From Pelomonas cellulosilytica (GTDB lineage Bacteria; Pseudomonadota; Gammaproteobacteria; Burkholderiales; Burkholderiaceae_C), in NCBI RefSeq assembly GCF_021353265.1, contig NZ_JAJTWU010000006.1:376512-440511 (forward strand): DNA of 64,000 bases, written 5' to 3'. A program made the position numbers and the translations under genes. Under the pieces are notes generated by a model, which saw only the letters and a program-made list of their open reading frames with translations, did not search any database and was not told the DNA's origin. Shown piece after piece: positions 25,705-34,944 of the stretch; position 1 is the stretch's first letter; every line of letters begins with the position of its first letter.

Positions 25705-26693
25705 CTCCCCTGCCCCCGCTGTCCATCCTCGACCTTGCGCCCGTCGTCGAAGGCGCCACCACCCGACAGGCGCTGCTGAACAGCCTGGACCTGGTCCGCC
25801 TTGCCGACGAGCTGGGCTACCAGCGCTACTGGGTGGCCGAGCACCACAACATGGAAGGCGTGGCCAGTTCGGCGACCGCTGTGCTGATCGGCCAGTTGGC
25901 CGCGGCCTCCCGGCGTATCCGGATCGGCGCCGGCGGCATCATGCTGCCGAACCATGCGCCGCTGACCATCGCCGAGCAGTTCGGCACGCTGGCCGAGCTC
26001 TTCCCAAGTCGCATCGACCTGGGCCTGGGCCGCGCACCGGGCACCGACCGGCCCACAATGCGCGCGCTGCGTCGCAGCCTGGAATCCACCGGCGAAGACG
26101 CCTTCCCGAACGACGTGCTGGAACTGCAGGCCTACCTCGGCCCCGCGGACGCGCACGCCGTCGTGCGCGCCGTGCCGGGCCAAGGCACCGAAGTGCCGAT
26201 CTGGCTGCTGGGCTCCAGCCTCTACAGCGCGCAGCTGTCGGCCTACCTCGGCCTGCCGTTCGCGTTCGCCTCGCACTTCGCGCCAGAGATGCTGATGCAG
26301 GCGCTGCAGATCTACCGCAGCACCTACCGGCCGAGCGCCCGCCACCCGAAGCCGCATGCGATGGTGGGCCTGAACGTCATCGTCGCGCCCACCGACGACG
26401 AGGCGCGCTTCTTGTTCACGTCGGTTCAGCAGCGCTTCCTCGGCATGGCGCGCGGGCGGCGCGGCAAGTTGCCGGAGCCCGTACCCAGCATGGACGCGCT
26501 GTGGACGCCGGCCGAGCGGCTGCAGGTGGAGCGCATGCTCAGCGAATCGGTCGTCGGATCGCCGGAAACGGTGCGGGCCGGTCTGCAGGCGACGGCGGAG
26601 CGCACCGGAGCCGACGAGCTCATCGTCGCCTGTGCGGTGCACGACCACGCGCTGCGGCGGCGGTCCTACGAACTGCTGTCGGCCCTGGCCTGA
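25701..26693 (+). CDS. LLM-class flavin-dependent oxidoreductase
   Basis: This 330-residue luciferase-like monooxygenase family protein has the family opening [50 protein letters not shown] and the flavin-contact segment [17 protein letters not shown]. It resembles YhbW-type members of unknown substrate. The ATG overlaps the hydrolase stop, so the two genes form an operon. It ends 10 bases from the convergent antiporter stop. Confidence 0.9.
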   Translation: MTPLPPLSILDLAPVVEGATTRQALLNSLDLVRLADELGYQRYWVAEHHNMEGVASSATAVLIGQLAAASRRIRIGAGGIMLPNHAPLTIAEQFGTLAELFPSRIDLGLGRAPGTDRPTMRALRRSLESTGEDAFPNDVLELQAYLGPADAHAVVRAVPGQGTEVPIWLLGSSLYSAQLSAYLGLPFAFASHFAPEMLMQALQIYRSTYRPSARHPKPHAMVGLNVIVAPTDDEARFLFTSVQQRFLGMARGRRGKLPEPVPSMDALWTPAERLQVERMLSESVVGSPETVRAGLQATAERTGADELIVACAVHDHALRRRSYELLSALA

Positions 26694-26703
26694 GCGCCCG
26701 GGC

Positions 26704-27966
26704 CTACAACAGCAGGAAGGCGGCGGCGGCCACGGCTGTAGGCCCGAGCGCCCCCAACAGCAAGCCCCCCGCCCCCACCGATTCGTCGGCAAAGCCCCGG
26801 CGTAGCAATGCCAACCCCGCCGGGTTGGGCGCATTGGCGATGACGGTCAGCCCGCCGCCGGCCACCGCCCCCGCCACCAGCAGGTACTTGGCCTCGCTGG
26901 TGATGCCCTGGATTTGCGAGCCTAGGTAGGTCAATGCCGCGTTGTCCGTCACGGCCGTCAGGCTAAGCGCACCGAAGAACAGCGCCAGCGGCTCCAGCCC
27001 GGACACCAGGGGCTGCAGCCACCAGCGTTGCAGCCCACCCAACACCACCAGGCCGGCCAGGAAGAACGCCACTAGCAACGCCTCCTTGACGAGAAGCGGC
27101 TCCTGGTGGCGCTCATAGGCCTGCGCATAGCCCAGGAACAGCAGGAAGAGGCCCAGGAAAGCCACCGGATGGTGGGCCAGTGTCACGACGCCCGCCAGCA
27201 ACACCAGGTGAACGGCAACGACGCCGACAGGCACGCTACGTCCGACGGTCGCGGAGGCAGCAGCAGGCGGCAACGCAGCCAGCGGCTTGCGCAGCGCCAG
27301 CGCCGCCACGGTCGCGTTCAGCACGACGGCCAAGGCGGCCTTCCAGCCGAAGTGGGCGAACATGAAGGCGCTGTCCCACTGCCAGGCCGAAGCGACCATC
27401 AGCACCGGCGGCGCGGCGTACGAAGTCAGCGTACCGCCGATGGAGACGTTGACGAACAGCACGCCCAGCGCCAGGTACTTGGGCGGCTCCGGCAGCTCCG
27501 GCCGGAATACCACGGGCGCCAGCATCAGCGCCGCGATGGTCATGGCGGCAGGCTCCGTCACCAGCGACCCCATCAAAGGCACGGCCGACAGACCGAGCCA
27601 GGCGGTGGCGAGGTTTAGCGGCAGCGGCAGCAGCCGAGCCGTCGCCGAGACGACCGTCTGCACCGCATGGATCACCGGCTTCGATCCAGCAATGACCATT
27701 ACGACGAAGACGAACAGCGGCTCCGTGTAATTGCGCGATTCGACATAGTGAAGCGCCGAGTCGCCACCCGCGAGCAGTGCCATGCACAGCACGAGCACGA
27801 TAGCCCAGAAGCCGAACACCACCTCCACCTCACCGAGCAGGTGCAGCAGGCCGGCGTGACGCGGATGATGGTGGGCCAGGCGCTCGAACAGCTTGGCGGC
27901 GAAGGTATGGAGGACGGCGGCGGCGAAAAGGCCGGCGGCGAGCAACTCGATGGGCTCGTGGGGCAT
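26704..27966 (-). CDS. Putative Na+/H+ antiporter (PF07399-like)
   Basis: This 420-residue membrane protein has about eleven hydrophobic helices and resembles the putative Na+/H+ antiporter family PF07399. Diagnostic stretches include SLVTEPAAMTIAALMLAP, FVNVSIGGTLTSYAAPPVLM and SLTAVTDNAALTYLGSQ, which recall ion-transporter superfamily re-entrant motifs. The start is probably ATG 27966; an ATG 18 bases upstream with a nearby GCGGA is an alternative. Cation specificity is unproven. It lies downstream of regA, separated by a hairpin. Confidence 0.8.
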   Translation of the reverse strand: MPHEPIELLAAGLFAAAVLHTFAAKLFERLAHHHPRHAGLLHLLGEVEVVFGFWAIVLVLCMALLAGGDSALHYVESRNYTEPLFVFVVMVIAGSKPVIHAVQTVVSATARLLPLPLNLATAWLGLSAVPLMGSLVTEPAAMTIAALMLAPVVFRPELPEPPKYLALGVLFVNVSIGGTLTSYAAPPVLMVASAWQWDSAFMFAHFGWKAALAVVLNATVAALALRKPLAALPPAAASATVGRSVPVGVVAVHLVLLAGVVTLAHHPVAFLGLFLLFLGYAQAYERHQEPLLVKEALLVAFFLAGLVVLGGLQRWWLQPLVSGLEPLALFFGALSLTAVTDNAALTYLGSQIQGITSEAKYLLVAGAVAGGGLTVIANAPNPAGLALLRRGFADESVGAGGLLLGALGPTAVAAAAFLLL

Positions 27967-28032
27967 GGGCGGTCCAGGATACATTCCGCGAGGCGGCCCG
28001 ACCTTCGCGCAAACCTGCGGCGCCGGACCCGA

Positions 28033-28058
28033 CGCTACACCCGGCACGCAGTGTAGCG
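28033..28058. other. Perfect 8-bp hairpin between regA and antiporter gene
   Basis: Arms CGCTACAC and GTGTAGCG with a 10-base centre lie in the 113-base gap after the regA stop. There is no T tract on either side, so it could be a weak terminator, an operator or a transcript-stability hairpin. Confidence 0.45.
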
Positions 28059-28079
28059 ACGCCTCAGGCGATGCCAGCG

Positions 28080-28643
28080 CTACTTGACGCGCTGCTTCTC
28101 CAGCTTGCGCGCCAGCGTGCGGCGGTGCATGCCCAGACGGCGGGCCGTCTCGCTGATGTTGAAGTCGGTCTCGGCCAGCACCTCGTGGATGCGTTCCCAC
28201 TCCAGCGTCTTGATGGATGCAGTCTGGCGCTCGGTGACCTCCACGTCCGCATCACCTTGGCGCCGCGCGAATGCGGCCTCGATGTCGTCGGTGTTGGCCG
28301 GCTTGGCCAGGTAGTGGCAGGCGCCCAGCTTGATGGCCTCCACGGCGGTGGCGATGCTGGCGTAGCCGGTCAGCACGACGATGAGCACCTCCGGGTCCCA
28401 GCCCTGCAGGTATTGCACGCAGGCCAGGCCCGAAGCACCGCCGGCGAGCTTGAGATCCACGACGGCATGGCCCAGTTCCTCGTCTTCCGACAGGCCGTCC
28501 AGCAGCGTCTTGAGATCCTCCAGACCGGTGGCACGGATCACGCGCCAGCCTCGGCGCTCAAAGGAACGGCTCAGGGTGCGGGCAAAGCTATCGTCGTCCT
28601 CGACGATGAGCAGCAGGCGGTCTTCTTCAGGAGCGGCGGACAT
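28080..28643 (-). CDS. regA: RegA/PrrA-type redox response regulator
   Basis: This 187-residue response regulator has a receiver domain (acidic pocket IVEDDDSF, phospho-acceptor Asp in HAVVDLKLAGGASG, Lys in HYLAKPANTDD) and a Fis-type C-terminal helix-turn-helix, NISETARRLGMHRRTLARKL. This is the ActR/PrrA/RegA architecture. Family members control respiration and carbon metabolism in response to redox state. The ATG at 28643 overlaps the 3' end of the sensor gene by 17 bases; a GTG one codon earlier is possible. It is the last gene of the cyo unit. Confidence 0.93.
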   Translation of the reverse strand: MSAAPEEDRLLLIVEDDDSFARTLSRSFERRGWRVIRATGLEDLKTLLDGLSEDEELGHAVVDLKLAGGASGLACVQYLQGWDPEVLIVVLTGYASIATAVEAIKLGACHYLAKPANTDDIEAAFARRQGDADVEVTERQTASIKTLEWERIHEVLAETDFNISETARRLGMHRRTLARKLEKQRVK

Positions 28644-29976
28644 CACCCGCGGATTGTCGCGGCAGCAGCGAAGCCAACGGCAGCGTGAGGGTCACGGCCG
28701 CGCCGCCTTCCTCGCGGTTGCGGGCTTCCAGCTTGCCACCCAGCGTGCGCGCCACGTTGACCGACAGGAACAGCCCCATGCCGCGTCCCGGCTGACCCTT
28801 GCTGCTCCGGTAGGGCTCGCCGAAATGCTTGAGCTGCTCGGGCCCGAACCCCGGGCCTTCGTCGAGCACGCTAAGCGCCAGCGTCTGGTCGTCGGGGCAC
28901 TCGGCCACGAAGGTCAGGCTCGAGCCGGGCTCGGCCTCAGCGGCGTTGTCGAGCAAGTTGGCGACGACCTGCTGCAACGCGCTGTCGAGGATGATCTGCA
29001 CGTCGGGCAGCGGCTCGTTTTGCACGACCAGCCGAACGCCGGGATGCGCCTCGCGCCAACCTTGCGCCAGACCGGTGACGAAGTCCGACAGCGCCGTGAG
29101 CCGCGGCGCCTCGCCGCGCATCTCGCCCGCGGACATAAGGATGCCCGTGACGATGGACTTGCAGCGCAGCACCTGGCGCTCCATTTCCTCGATCTCCTCG
29201 CGCAGCTCGGGCTCCGCGGCGAACGGCGCCATGCGGGCCCAGTCGCGCAGGATGACGCTTAGTGTGGAGAGTGGCGTGCCCAGCTCGTGCGCAGCGCCAC
29301 TGGCCAGCAGGCCCATGCGCACGATGTGAACCTCCTCGGCCGCGCGCTGCCGCAGTTCGGCCAGCTCGGCATCGCGCTGCCGCAGGTTGCGGTTGATGCG
29401 CACGATGAAGACGCTCAGCAACCCGGCGTTGAGCAGGAAGCACATCAACAGGCCGCCCAGGTAGTTGGGCGACAGCGTGGTGGGCATGGCCGGGTCCAGC
29501 ACCAGAGGCCGGTGCCACTGCGTCAGCGACACGAAGCCGGTCAGCGTGCTCAGCACGACGGCCCACAGATAGCCAGGCCGCAGCAGCACCGACGCCACGG
29601 CCACCTGCAGCAGGTAGAGGTAGATGAAGGGGTTGTCGCTGCCGCCGGCCAGATACAGCTGGCCAGTCAGCACGCCCACGTCGACGAGCAGCGCGACGCA
29701 CAGCTCCAGCTGCGACACCGGCTGCGTCAGGCGGTTGCGCCACAGGCTGAACAAGTTGAACGCCGCCAGCACGCCCAGCAGACTGAGCATCTCGGCCCAC
29801 GGCAGCGCGATGCCGAGCGCCAGATGCACGACCAGCACCGTCGCCAACTGCCCGCCAACGGCCAGCCAGCGCAGCTCGATGAGCTGCCTCAGGTTGGCGC
29901 GGCCGGCCCGCTGCTCGGGCGCGATGACGACCGTGTCGGCGGCGGATCTGGCAGGTGACGAGGGCTGGGCGTTCAA
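28627..29976 (-). CDS. regB: RegB/PrrB-type redox sensor histidine kinase
   Basis: This 449-residue sensor has six predicted membrane helices, the quinone-associated loop GGSDNPFIYLYLLQ between them, a dimerisation/phospho-acceptor box GAAHELGTPLSTLSV, a following cysteine in VLRCKSIVTGI (likely the redox Cys equivalent) and an HATPase domain with NLLDNAAEA and GRGMGLFLSVNVARTLGG. The preferred start is a TTG at 29976 that overlaps the SURF1 stop (TTGA); an earlier start would overlap SURF1 by about 78 bases. It should signal quinone-pool or oxygen state to RegA. Confidence 0.92.
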   Translation of the reverse strand: MNAQPSSPARSAADTVVIAPEQRAGRANLRQLIELRWLAVGGQLATVLVVHLALGIALPWAEMLSLLGVLAAFNLFSLWRNRLTQPVSQLELCVALLVDVGVLTGQLYLAGGSDNPFIYLYLLQVAVASVLLRPGYLWAVVLSTLTGFVSLTQWHRPLVLDPAMPTTLSPNYLGGLLMCFLLNAGLLSVFIVRINRNLRQRDAELAELRQRAAEEVHIVRMGLLASGAAHELGTPLSTLSVILRDWARMAPFAAEPELREEIEEMERQVLRCKSIVTGILMSAGEMRGEAPRLTALSDFVTGLAQGWREAHPGVRLVVQNEPLPDVQIILDSALQQVVANLLDNAAEAEPGSSLTFVAECPDDQTLALSVLDEGPGFGPEQLKHFGEPYRSSKGQPGRGMGLFLSVNVARTLGGKLEARNREEGGAAVTLTLPLASLLPRQSAGDVRRS

Positions 29977-30686
29977 GGCGAAGGGCGGCGGCGCTCTTCG
30001 CGGACCAGGAAGCCGGCCGCGGCAGCGGCCATGGCCGCGAGCGCCAGCCAAGTGGCGGCGTAGACGGCGTGATTGTTGTTGAAGTGGACGACCGTGAGGC
30101 CGGGCCGCGGCCAGCGCTGCGGCTGGGCCGGGTCCGCCGACTCATCGACGAAGAACGGCGCGACCGTGCCGGCGACGCCCATGCTGGTCGTGATGCCGGC
30201 TACGTCACGCGAGTACCAACGCCCCTCGGCCGGCGCATTGGCCCGCAGCGGGCCGCCGCCGGGCTCGGTCAGCCGCACCAGGCCGGTCAGTTGCACCAGC
30301 CCTTCGGGGGCGGCATGGCGCTCAGGCGCACGCTGCTCCGGTGGCACGAAGCCGCGGTTGACGAGCACCGCGCTGCCATCGTCCAGACGCAATGGCGCCA
30401 GCACCCAGAAGCCGCCGCCAAGCTCCGTGGTGGCCTGCACCAGCGTCTCACGACGCTCGAAGCGGCCCTGCAGCCGGATGCGGCGGTATTCGTCGTCCTT
30501 GCCAAGGCTGGCCCAACTCGGCGCCGGCGGCAGCACCACGGGTTCCGCCCGCAGCCGCTGCTCGACACGCGCGATCAGATCCTGCTTCCAGCCCAGCCGC
30601 TGTACCTGCCAGGCCGCCAGCGAGAGGAAACCCACGCTGGCCAGCGCCGTGGCTACGATCAGCGCGACGCGGCCGGCGCGAGCCAT
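29973..30686 (-). CDS. SURF1-family oxidase assembly protein
   Basis: This 237-residue protein has the SURF1 layout: an N-terminal membrane helix (ALIVATALASVGFLSLAAWQ) followed by WQVQRLGWKQDLI, a periplasmic domain with LVNRGFVPP and the NAPAEGRWYSRDV region, and a C-terminal helix after HFNNNHAVYAATW. SURF1 helps insert heme into heme-copper oxidases. It lies 5 bases after cyoD, where cyoE might be expected in other species. Its stop overlaps the regB TTG start. Confidence 0.9.
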   Translation of the reverse strand: MARAGRVALIVATALASVGFLSLAAWQVQRLGWKQDLIARVEQRLRAEPVVLPPAPSWASLGKDDEYRRIRLQGRFERRETLVQATTELGGGFWVLAPLRLDDGSAVLVNRGFVPPEQRAPERHAAPEGLVQLTGLVRLTEPGGGPLRANAPAEGRWYSRDVAGITTSMGVAGTVAPFFVDESADPAQPQRWPRPGLTVVHFNNNHAVYAATWLALAAMAAAAAGFLVREERRRPSP

Positions 30687-30691
30687 GCCGT

Positions 30692-31087
30692 TCAGGGCAT
30701 GTTGCGCATCGCGGCGGGGTCCGGCGTGGGCATCATGTTCGTGTTCATGTGATACATGACCCAGATCGAGCCCGCCAGCATGATGACGACCAGCGCCACC
30801 GTAAACAACAGGGCCAGCAGCGACCAGCCGCCCTCGACCTTGGCGTTCATGTGCAGGAAATAGATCATGTGCACGACCATCTGCACGGCGGCGAAGCCGA
30901 GGATGACGAAGCCAGTGACCTTGGGGCCGGGCAGCACCTTGGCCATGACGAGCCAGAACGGGATGGCCGTCAGGATGACCGACAGGATGAAGCCGGTGGC
31001 GTAGCCCTTGAAGCTGACGTGGAAGCCGTCGTCCTCGTGGTGGTCGTGGCCGTGCGCGTCGTGGGAAGCGTGGTTGTGCTGAGCCAT
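30692..31087 (-). CDS. cyoD: Cytochrome o ubiquinol oxidase subunit IV
   Basis: This 131-residue subunit has a His/Asp-rich N-terminus (QHNHASHDAHGHDHHEDDG) and three membrane helices, including the family segment GFAAVQMVVHMIYFLHMN. The histidine-rich tail may bind metal, though this is speculative. The ATG overlaps the cyoC stop (TGATG), showing tight coupling. It stabilises the oxidase complex during assembly. Confidence 0.94.
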   Translation of the reverse strand: MAQHNHASHDAHGHDHHEDDGFHVSFKGYATGFILSVILTAIPFWLVMAKVLPGPKVTGFVILGFAAVQMVVHMIYFLHMNAKVEGGWSLLALLFTVALVVIMLAGSIWVMYHMNTNMMPTPDPAAMRNMP

Positions 31088-31710
31088 CACATCGAGCCCA
31101 TCAGATAGACGAAGGTGAAGACGCCGATCCAGACGACGTCCAGAAAGTGCCAGAACATCGACAGGCACATCAGGCGGCGGCGGTTGGCGGCCGTCAGGCC
31201 CAGCTTGCTGACCTGGAACATAAGCGTGACCAGCCAGATGCAGCCAAACGTGACGTGCAGCCCGTGCGTGCCGACCAGCGTGAAGAAGCTGGACAGGAAG
31301 GCGCTGCGCTGCGGGCCGGCGCCCTCGTGGATGAGGTGGTGGAACTCGAACAGCTCGATGCCGAGGAAGCCCAAGCCGAACAGGCCCGTGATGGCCAGCC
31401 ACACCAGCACTTGGCTCTTGCGGCCCTGCTGCATCGCGATCATCGCGAAGCCGTAGGTGATGGAAGAGAACAGCAACAGCGCGGTGTTCATCGCCACCAG
31501 CGGCAGATCGAATAGGTCGGCGCCGGACGGGCCGGCCGCGTAGGAGCGGCCCAGCACGGCGTAGACGCCGAACAGCACGGCGAAGATGAGGCAGTCGCTC
31601 ATCAGGTAGAGCCAGAAGCCCAGCATCGTGCTGTTGGGCGGATGGTGCTCGCCGGCGTGGTCGTACCAGACGGGGGCGCCGTTCACATGGGTGGCAATCG
31701 TTGCGGACAT
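31087..31710 (-). CDS. cyoC: Cytochrome o ubiquinol oxidase subunit III
   Basis: This 207-residue COX3-type subunit has five membrane helices, the family glutamate in [13 protein letters not shown], and [16 protein letters not shown]. Length matches E. coli CyoC (204). It lies 14 bases after cyoB and overlaps cyoD by one base. It is a structural subunit of the proton-pumping quinol oxidase. Confidence 0.95.
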   Translation of the reverse strand: MSATIATHVNGAPVWYDHAGEHHPPNSTMLGFWLYLMSDCLIFAVLFGVYAVLGRSYAAGPSGADLFDLPLVAMNTALLLFSSITYGFAMIAMQQGRKSQVLVWLAITGLFGLGFLGIELFEFHHLIHEGAGPQRSAFLSSFFTLVGTHGLHVTFGCIWLVTLMFQVSKLGLTAANRRRLMCLSMFWHFLDVVWIGVFTFVYLMGSM

Positions 31711-31724
31711 GTCAGGTCTCCCGA

Positions 31725-33758
31725 TCAGACGGCGGCGCTGGCGGCTGCCAGGGCGCGGGTGCGCTCGTCTTCGCTGCGGTTCACGGCGTCGGCCGGGATG
31801 TGGTAGTCACGGTCGTAGTTGAAGGTGTGCACGATGGACGCGATGACTGTCCCGGCGAACGCCAGGCCGGCGATCAGCCACATGTGCCAGATCAGCGCGA
31901 AGCCCATGGCCGTAGCCAGCATTGCGATGATGAAGCCGGCACCGGTGTTCCTCGGCATGTGGATGGCGACAAAGCCCTTCGTCGGACGCTCGGCGCCGCG
32001 CTGCTTCATGTCGTACCAGGCGTCCATCTCATGCGCGATGGGCGTGAAGGCGAAGTTGTAGTCCGGCGGCGGCGACGAAGTGGACCACTCCAGCGTGCGG
32101 CCACCCCAAATGTCGCCGGTCGTGTCGGCCAGCTGCTTGCGGCGCAGGATGCTGACGGCGATCTGCACGAGGAAGGCGCCGATGCCGCAGGCGATGATGC
32201 CGGCGCCGATGGCGGCCACGACAAAGTACGGCTGCAGCGTCATGTCGTCGAAGTGGCTGACGCGGCGCGTGACGCCCATCAGGCCCAGCACGTACAGCGG
32301 CGTGAACGCGACCCAGAAGCCGACGAACCAGCACCAGAACGACACCTTGCCCCAGAACGGGTCGAGCCGGAAGCCAAAGGCCTTGGGAAACCAGTAGTTG
32401 ATGCCGGCGAAGATGCCGAACACGACGCCGCCGATGATGACGTTGTGGAAGTGGGCGATCAGGAACAGGCTGTTGTGCAGTACGAAGTCCGCGGCCGGCA
32501 CGGCCAGCAGCACGCCGGTCATGCCGCCGATGACGAAGGTGACCATGAAGCCCACGGTCCACAGCATCGGCACCTCGAACTTGATGCGGCCGCGGTACAT
32601 CGTGAACAGCCAGTTGAAGATCTTGGCGCCCGTCGGGATCGAGATGATCATCGTCGTGATGCCGAAGAAGCTGTTCACGCTGGCACCGGAGCCCATCGTG
32701 AAGAAGTGGTGCAGCCAGACCAGGTAGGACAAGATCGTGATGACGACTGTCGCGTAGACCATGGACGCGTAGCCGAACAGCTTCTTGCGGCTGAACGTGG
32801 AGACGACTTCCGAGAAGATGCCGAACACCGGCAGCACCAGGATGTAGACCTCGGGGTGGCCCCAGATCCAGATCAGGTTCACGTACAGCATGGCGTTGCC
32901 GCCGAGGTCGTTCGTGAAGAAGTTGGTGCCGAGGTAGCGATCGGCCGTCAGCAACGCCAGCGTTGCGGCCAACACGGGGAAGGTCGCGACGATCAGCACA
33001 TTGGTGCAAAGCGACGTCCACGTGAAGACGGGCATCTTCATCAGCGTCATGCCCGGCGCGCGCATCTTGATGATGGTCGCGATCAGGTTGATGCCCGACA
33101 GCGTCGTGCCGACACCGGCTACCTGCAGCGCCCACAGGTAGTAATCCACCCCCACGTCGGGACTGGCCATGAGGCCAGACAACGGCGGATAGGCCAGCCA
33201 GCCGGTCTTGGCGAACTCGCCGATAAACAGCGACATCATGACGAGGATGGCGCCACCGGCCGTCATCCAGAAGCTGAAGTTGTTCAGGAACGGGAAGGCC
33301 ACGTCGCGCGCACCGATCTGCAGCGGCACGACGTAGTTCATGAAGCCCGTCACCAGCGGCATGGCGACGAAAAAGATCATGATGACGCCATGGGCCGTGA
33401 AGACCTGGTCGTAGTGGTGCGGCGGCAGGAAGCCGGCGCTGTCACCGAAGGACATGGCCTGGTGGGCGCGCATCATGACGGCGTCGGCAAAGCCGCGCAG
33501 CAGCATCACGACACCGAGGATGATGTACATGATGCCGATCTTCTTGTGGTCGATGCTGGTGACCCAGTCGCGCCACAGCGTGCCCCACAGGCGGAACTTC
33601 GTGATCAGCGCGAAGACCAGTAGGCCGCCCAGCGCCACGGCGATGAAGGTGGCGACGAGGATGGGCTCGTGGTAGGGGATGGCATCCCAGCCGAGCCGGC
33701 CGAGGATGGGGTGGAGCTGGTCTGCAGCCTGGTGCTGCGCAACGACGGGATTGGACAT
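31725..33758 (-). CDS. cyoB: Cytochrome o ubiquinol oxidase subunit I
   Basis: This 677-residue heme-copper oxidase catalytic subunit has the low-spin heme histidine in FTAHGVIM (His123), the CuB motif [15 protein letters not shown] with the cross-linked His and Tyr, the His pair in WLHHFFTMG, and the heme ligands in [11 protein letters not shown]. About 15 membrane helices are predicted. Length is close to E. coli CyoB (663). It reduces oxygen to water with quinol electrons and pumps protons. It sits 9 bases after cyoA. Confidence 0.98.
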   Translation of the reverse strand: MSNPVVAQHQAADQLHPILGRLGWDAIPYHEPILVATFIAVALGGLLVFALITKFRLWGTLWRDWVTSIDHKKIGIMYIILGVVMLLRGFADAVMMRAHQAMSFGDSAGFLPPHHYDQVFTAHGVIMIFFVAMPLVTGFMNYVVPLQIGARDVAFPFLNNFSFWMTAGGAILVMMSLFIGEFAKTGWLAYPPLSGLMASPDVGVDYYLWALQVAGVGTTLSGINLIATIIKMRAPGMTLMKMPVFTWTSLCTNVLIVATFPVLAATLALLTADRYLGTNFFTNDLGGNAMLYVNLIWIWGHPEVYILVLPVFGIFSEVVSTFSRKKLFGYASMVYATVVITILSYLVWLHHFFTMGSGASVNSFFGITTMIISIPTGAKIFNWLFTMYRGRIKFEVPMLWTVGFMVTFVIGGMTGVLLAVPAADFVLHNSLFLIAHFHNVIIGGVVFGIFAGINYWFPKAFGFRLDPFWGKVSFWCWFVGFWVAFTPLYVLGLMGVTRRVSHFDDMTLQPYFVVAAIGAGIIACGIGAFLVQIAVSILRRKQLADTTGDIWGGRTLEWSTSSPPPDYNFAFTPIAHEMDAWYDMKQRGAERPTKGFVAIHMPRNTGAGFIIAMLATAMGFALIWHMWLIAGLAFAGTVIASIVHTFNYDRDYHIPADAVNRSEDERTRALAAASAAV

Positions 33759-33767
33759 GGCTCGGAC

Positions 33768-34832
33768 TCAGTTCTTGGCCGTGGTCTCGGCCTCGACGGG
33801 CAGACCTTGCAGGTTCGTGGGCGTGCACAGCCCGGCGACAACGGTGCGCTCGCGCGAGACGCCGTCGACATCGCGCCAGGCGCTGCGCATCGTGCTGGCT
33901 ACGCCACCCTTGCCGGCGCCGCCGGCGGCATCGATGGCCATCATCTGGCTGGTGCACATTTTCTTGCCGTCGACGCAGCGGTCGACAATGGCGCTCCACA
34001 GGCCCGGCTCCACGCTGGCGAAGCGCTGGATCGGCTCCTTCGTGCTGGGCTGCTCGAGCTTCAGGTAGTCGGCCCGGGTCAGCGTGTTGCCGCCGGCCTT
34101 GTTGCCGTCGATCCAGCGGGCGAAGTCTTCGTCGCTCAGGCCGTGGAACTTGAAGCGCATGTCAGAGAAGCCGGCGCCGCTGTACTGCGCCGACAGGCCG
34201 TCGTAGACGCCGGCCTTGTTGATGACGGCGTGCAGCTGTGTCTCCATGCCCGGCATCGTGTAGATCATGCCGGCCAGCGCGGGCACGTAGAAGGTGTTCA
34301 TCACCGACGTGGACGTGAAGCGGAAGTGGATCGGGCGATCCACCGGCGCGGCCAGCTCGTTGACGGTCGCAATGCCTTGCTCGGGGTAGATGAACAGCCA
34401 CTTCCAGTCCATCGACACCGCATAGACCTCCAGCGGCTTCACGTTCGGGGCCAGCGGCTTGTCCTCGGCGATGCGGTCCAGCGGGCGGAACGGGTCGAGC
34501 TTGTGCGTGCTGATCCAGGTCACCGCGCCCAGCGCGATGATGATCAGCAACGGCGCGCCCCAGATGACCAGCTCCAGTCGCGTGGAGTGGTCCCAGTCCG
34601 GCGCATAGGTCGCGTCTGTGTTGGACTGCCGGTAGCGCCAAGCGAACAGCAGCGTCAGCGCGATCACCGGGACGATGATCAGCAACATCAGCACCGTGGC
34701 AGTGACGATCAGCTGGGATTGCTGCTGCGCGATGTCGCCATGAGGCTTCATCACGATGGCGTTGCAGCCGCTCAATGCGGCACCGGCCGACAGCAGGACG
34801 GCACGGGTGAGGAGAGACTTTGTGGTGTGCAT
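33768..34832 (-). CDS. cyoA: Cytochrome o ubiquinol oxidase subunit II
   Basis: This 354-residue lipoprotein subunit has a lipobox ending LSGC (Cys23), two membrane helices and a periplasmic cupredoxin domain. In STSVMNTFYVPALAGMIYTM and after it the CuA ligands of cytochrome c oxidases are absent, as expected for a quinol oxidase. The C-terminus is longer than in E. coli CyoA (315), ending in a CTPTNLQGLPVEAETTAKN tail. It heads the minus-strand unit cyoABCD-SURF1-regBA, and its promoter must lie in the 112-base divergent region. Confidence 0.96.
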   Translation of the reverse strand: MHTTKSLLTRAVLLSAGAALSGCNAIVMKPHGDIAQQQSQLIVTATVLMLLIIVPVIALTLLFAWRYRQSNTDATYAPDWDHSTRLELVIWGAPLLIIIALGAVTWISTHKLDPFRPLDRIAEDKPLAPNVKPLEVYAVSMDWKWLFIYPEQGIATVNELAAPVDRPIHFRFTSTSVMNTFYVPALAGMIYTMPGMETQLHAVINKAGVYDGLSAQYSGAGFSDMRFKFHGLSDEDFARWIDGNKAGGNTLTRADYLKLEQPSTKEPIQRFASVEPGLWSAIVDRCVDGKKMCTSQMMAIDAAGGAGKGGVASTMRSAWRDVDGVSRERTVVAGLCTPTNLQGLPVEAETTAKN

Positions 34833-34883
34833 CCGGGCAAACGCGCGAGGGTTAACGATCTTGCACGTAGTCGCGGAATGTAA

Positions 34884-34903
34884 GTTGATTGAGTCAAATC
34901 AAC
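34884..34903. promoter_or_regulatory. FNR/ANR-like palindrome in cyoA-MFS intergenic region
   Basis: A perfect inverted repeat with arms GTTGATT and AATCAAC surrounds 6 bases. Inside it, 34889-34902 reads TTGAGTCAAATCAA, which fits the FNR consensus TTGAT-N4-ATCAA with one mismatch. It lies 52 bases upstream of cyoA and 42 bases upstream of the MFS gene, so one protein bound here could affect both. Oxygen-dependent control of cyo by FNR-type regulators is known elsewhere; binding here is inferred. Confidence 0.5.
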
Positions 34904-34907
34904 GATT

Positions 34908-34920
34908 GGACATTTTGTCC
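34908..34920. promoter_or_regulatory. Short inverted repeat GGACA-TTT-TGTCC
   Basis: A perfect 5-bp inverted repeat with a 3-base centre lies 5 bases from the FNR-like palindrome and just upstream of the MFS ribosome site (GAAGGAGA, about 34928). It may be a second operator in the same region. The protein that would bind is unknown. Confidence 0.3.
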
Positions 34921-34944
34921 TAGTCAACGAAGGAGACAGCACCT

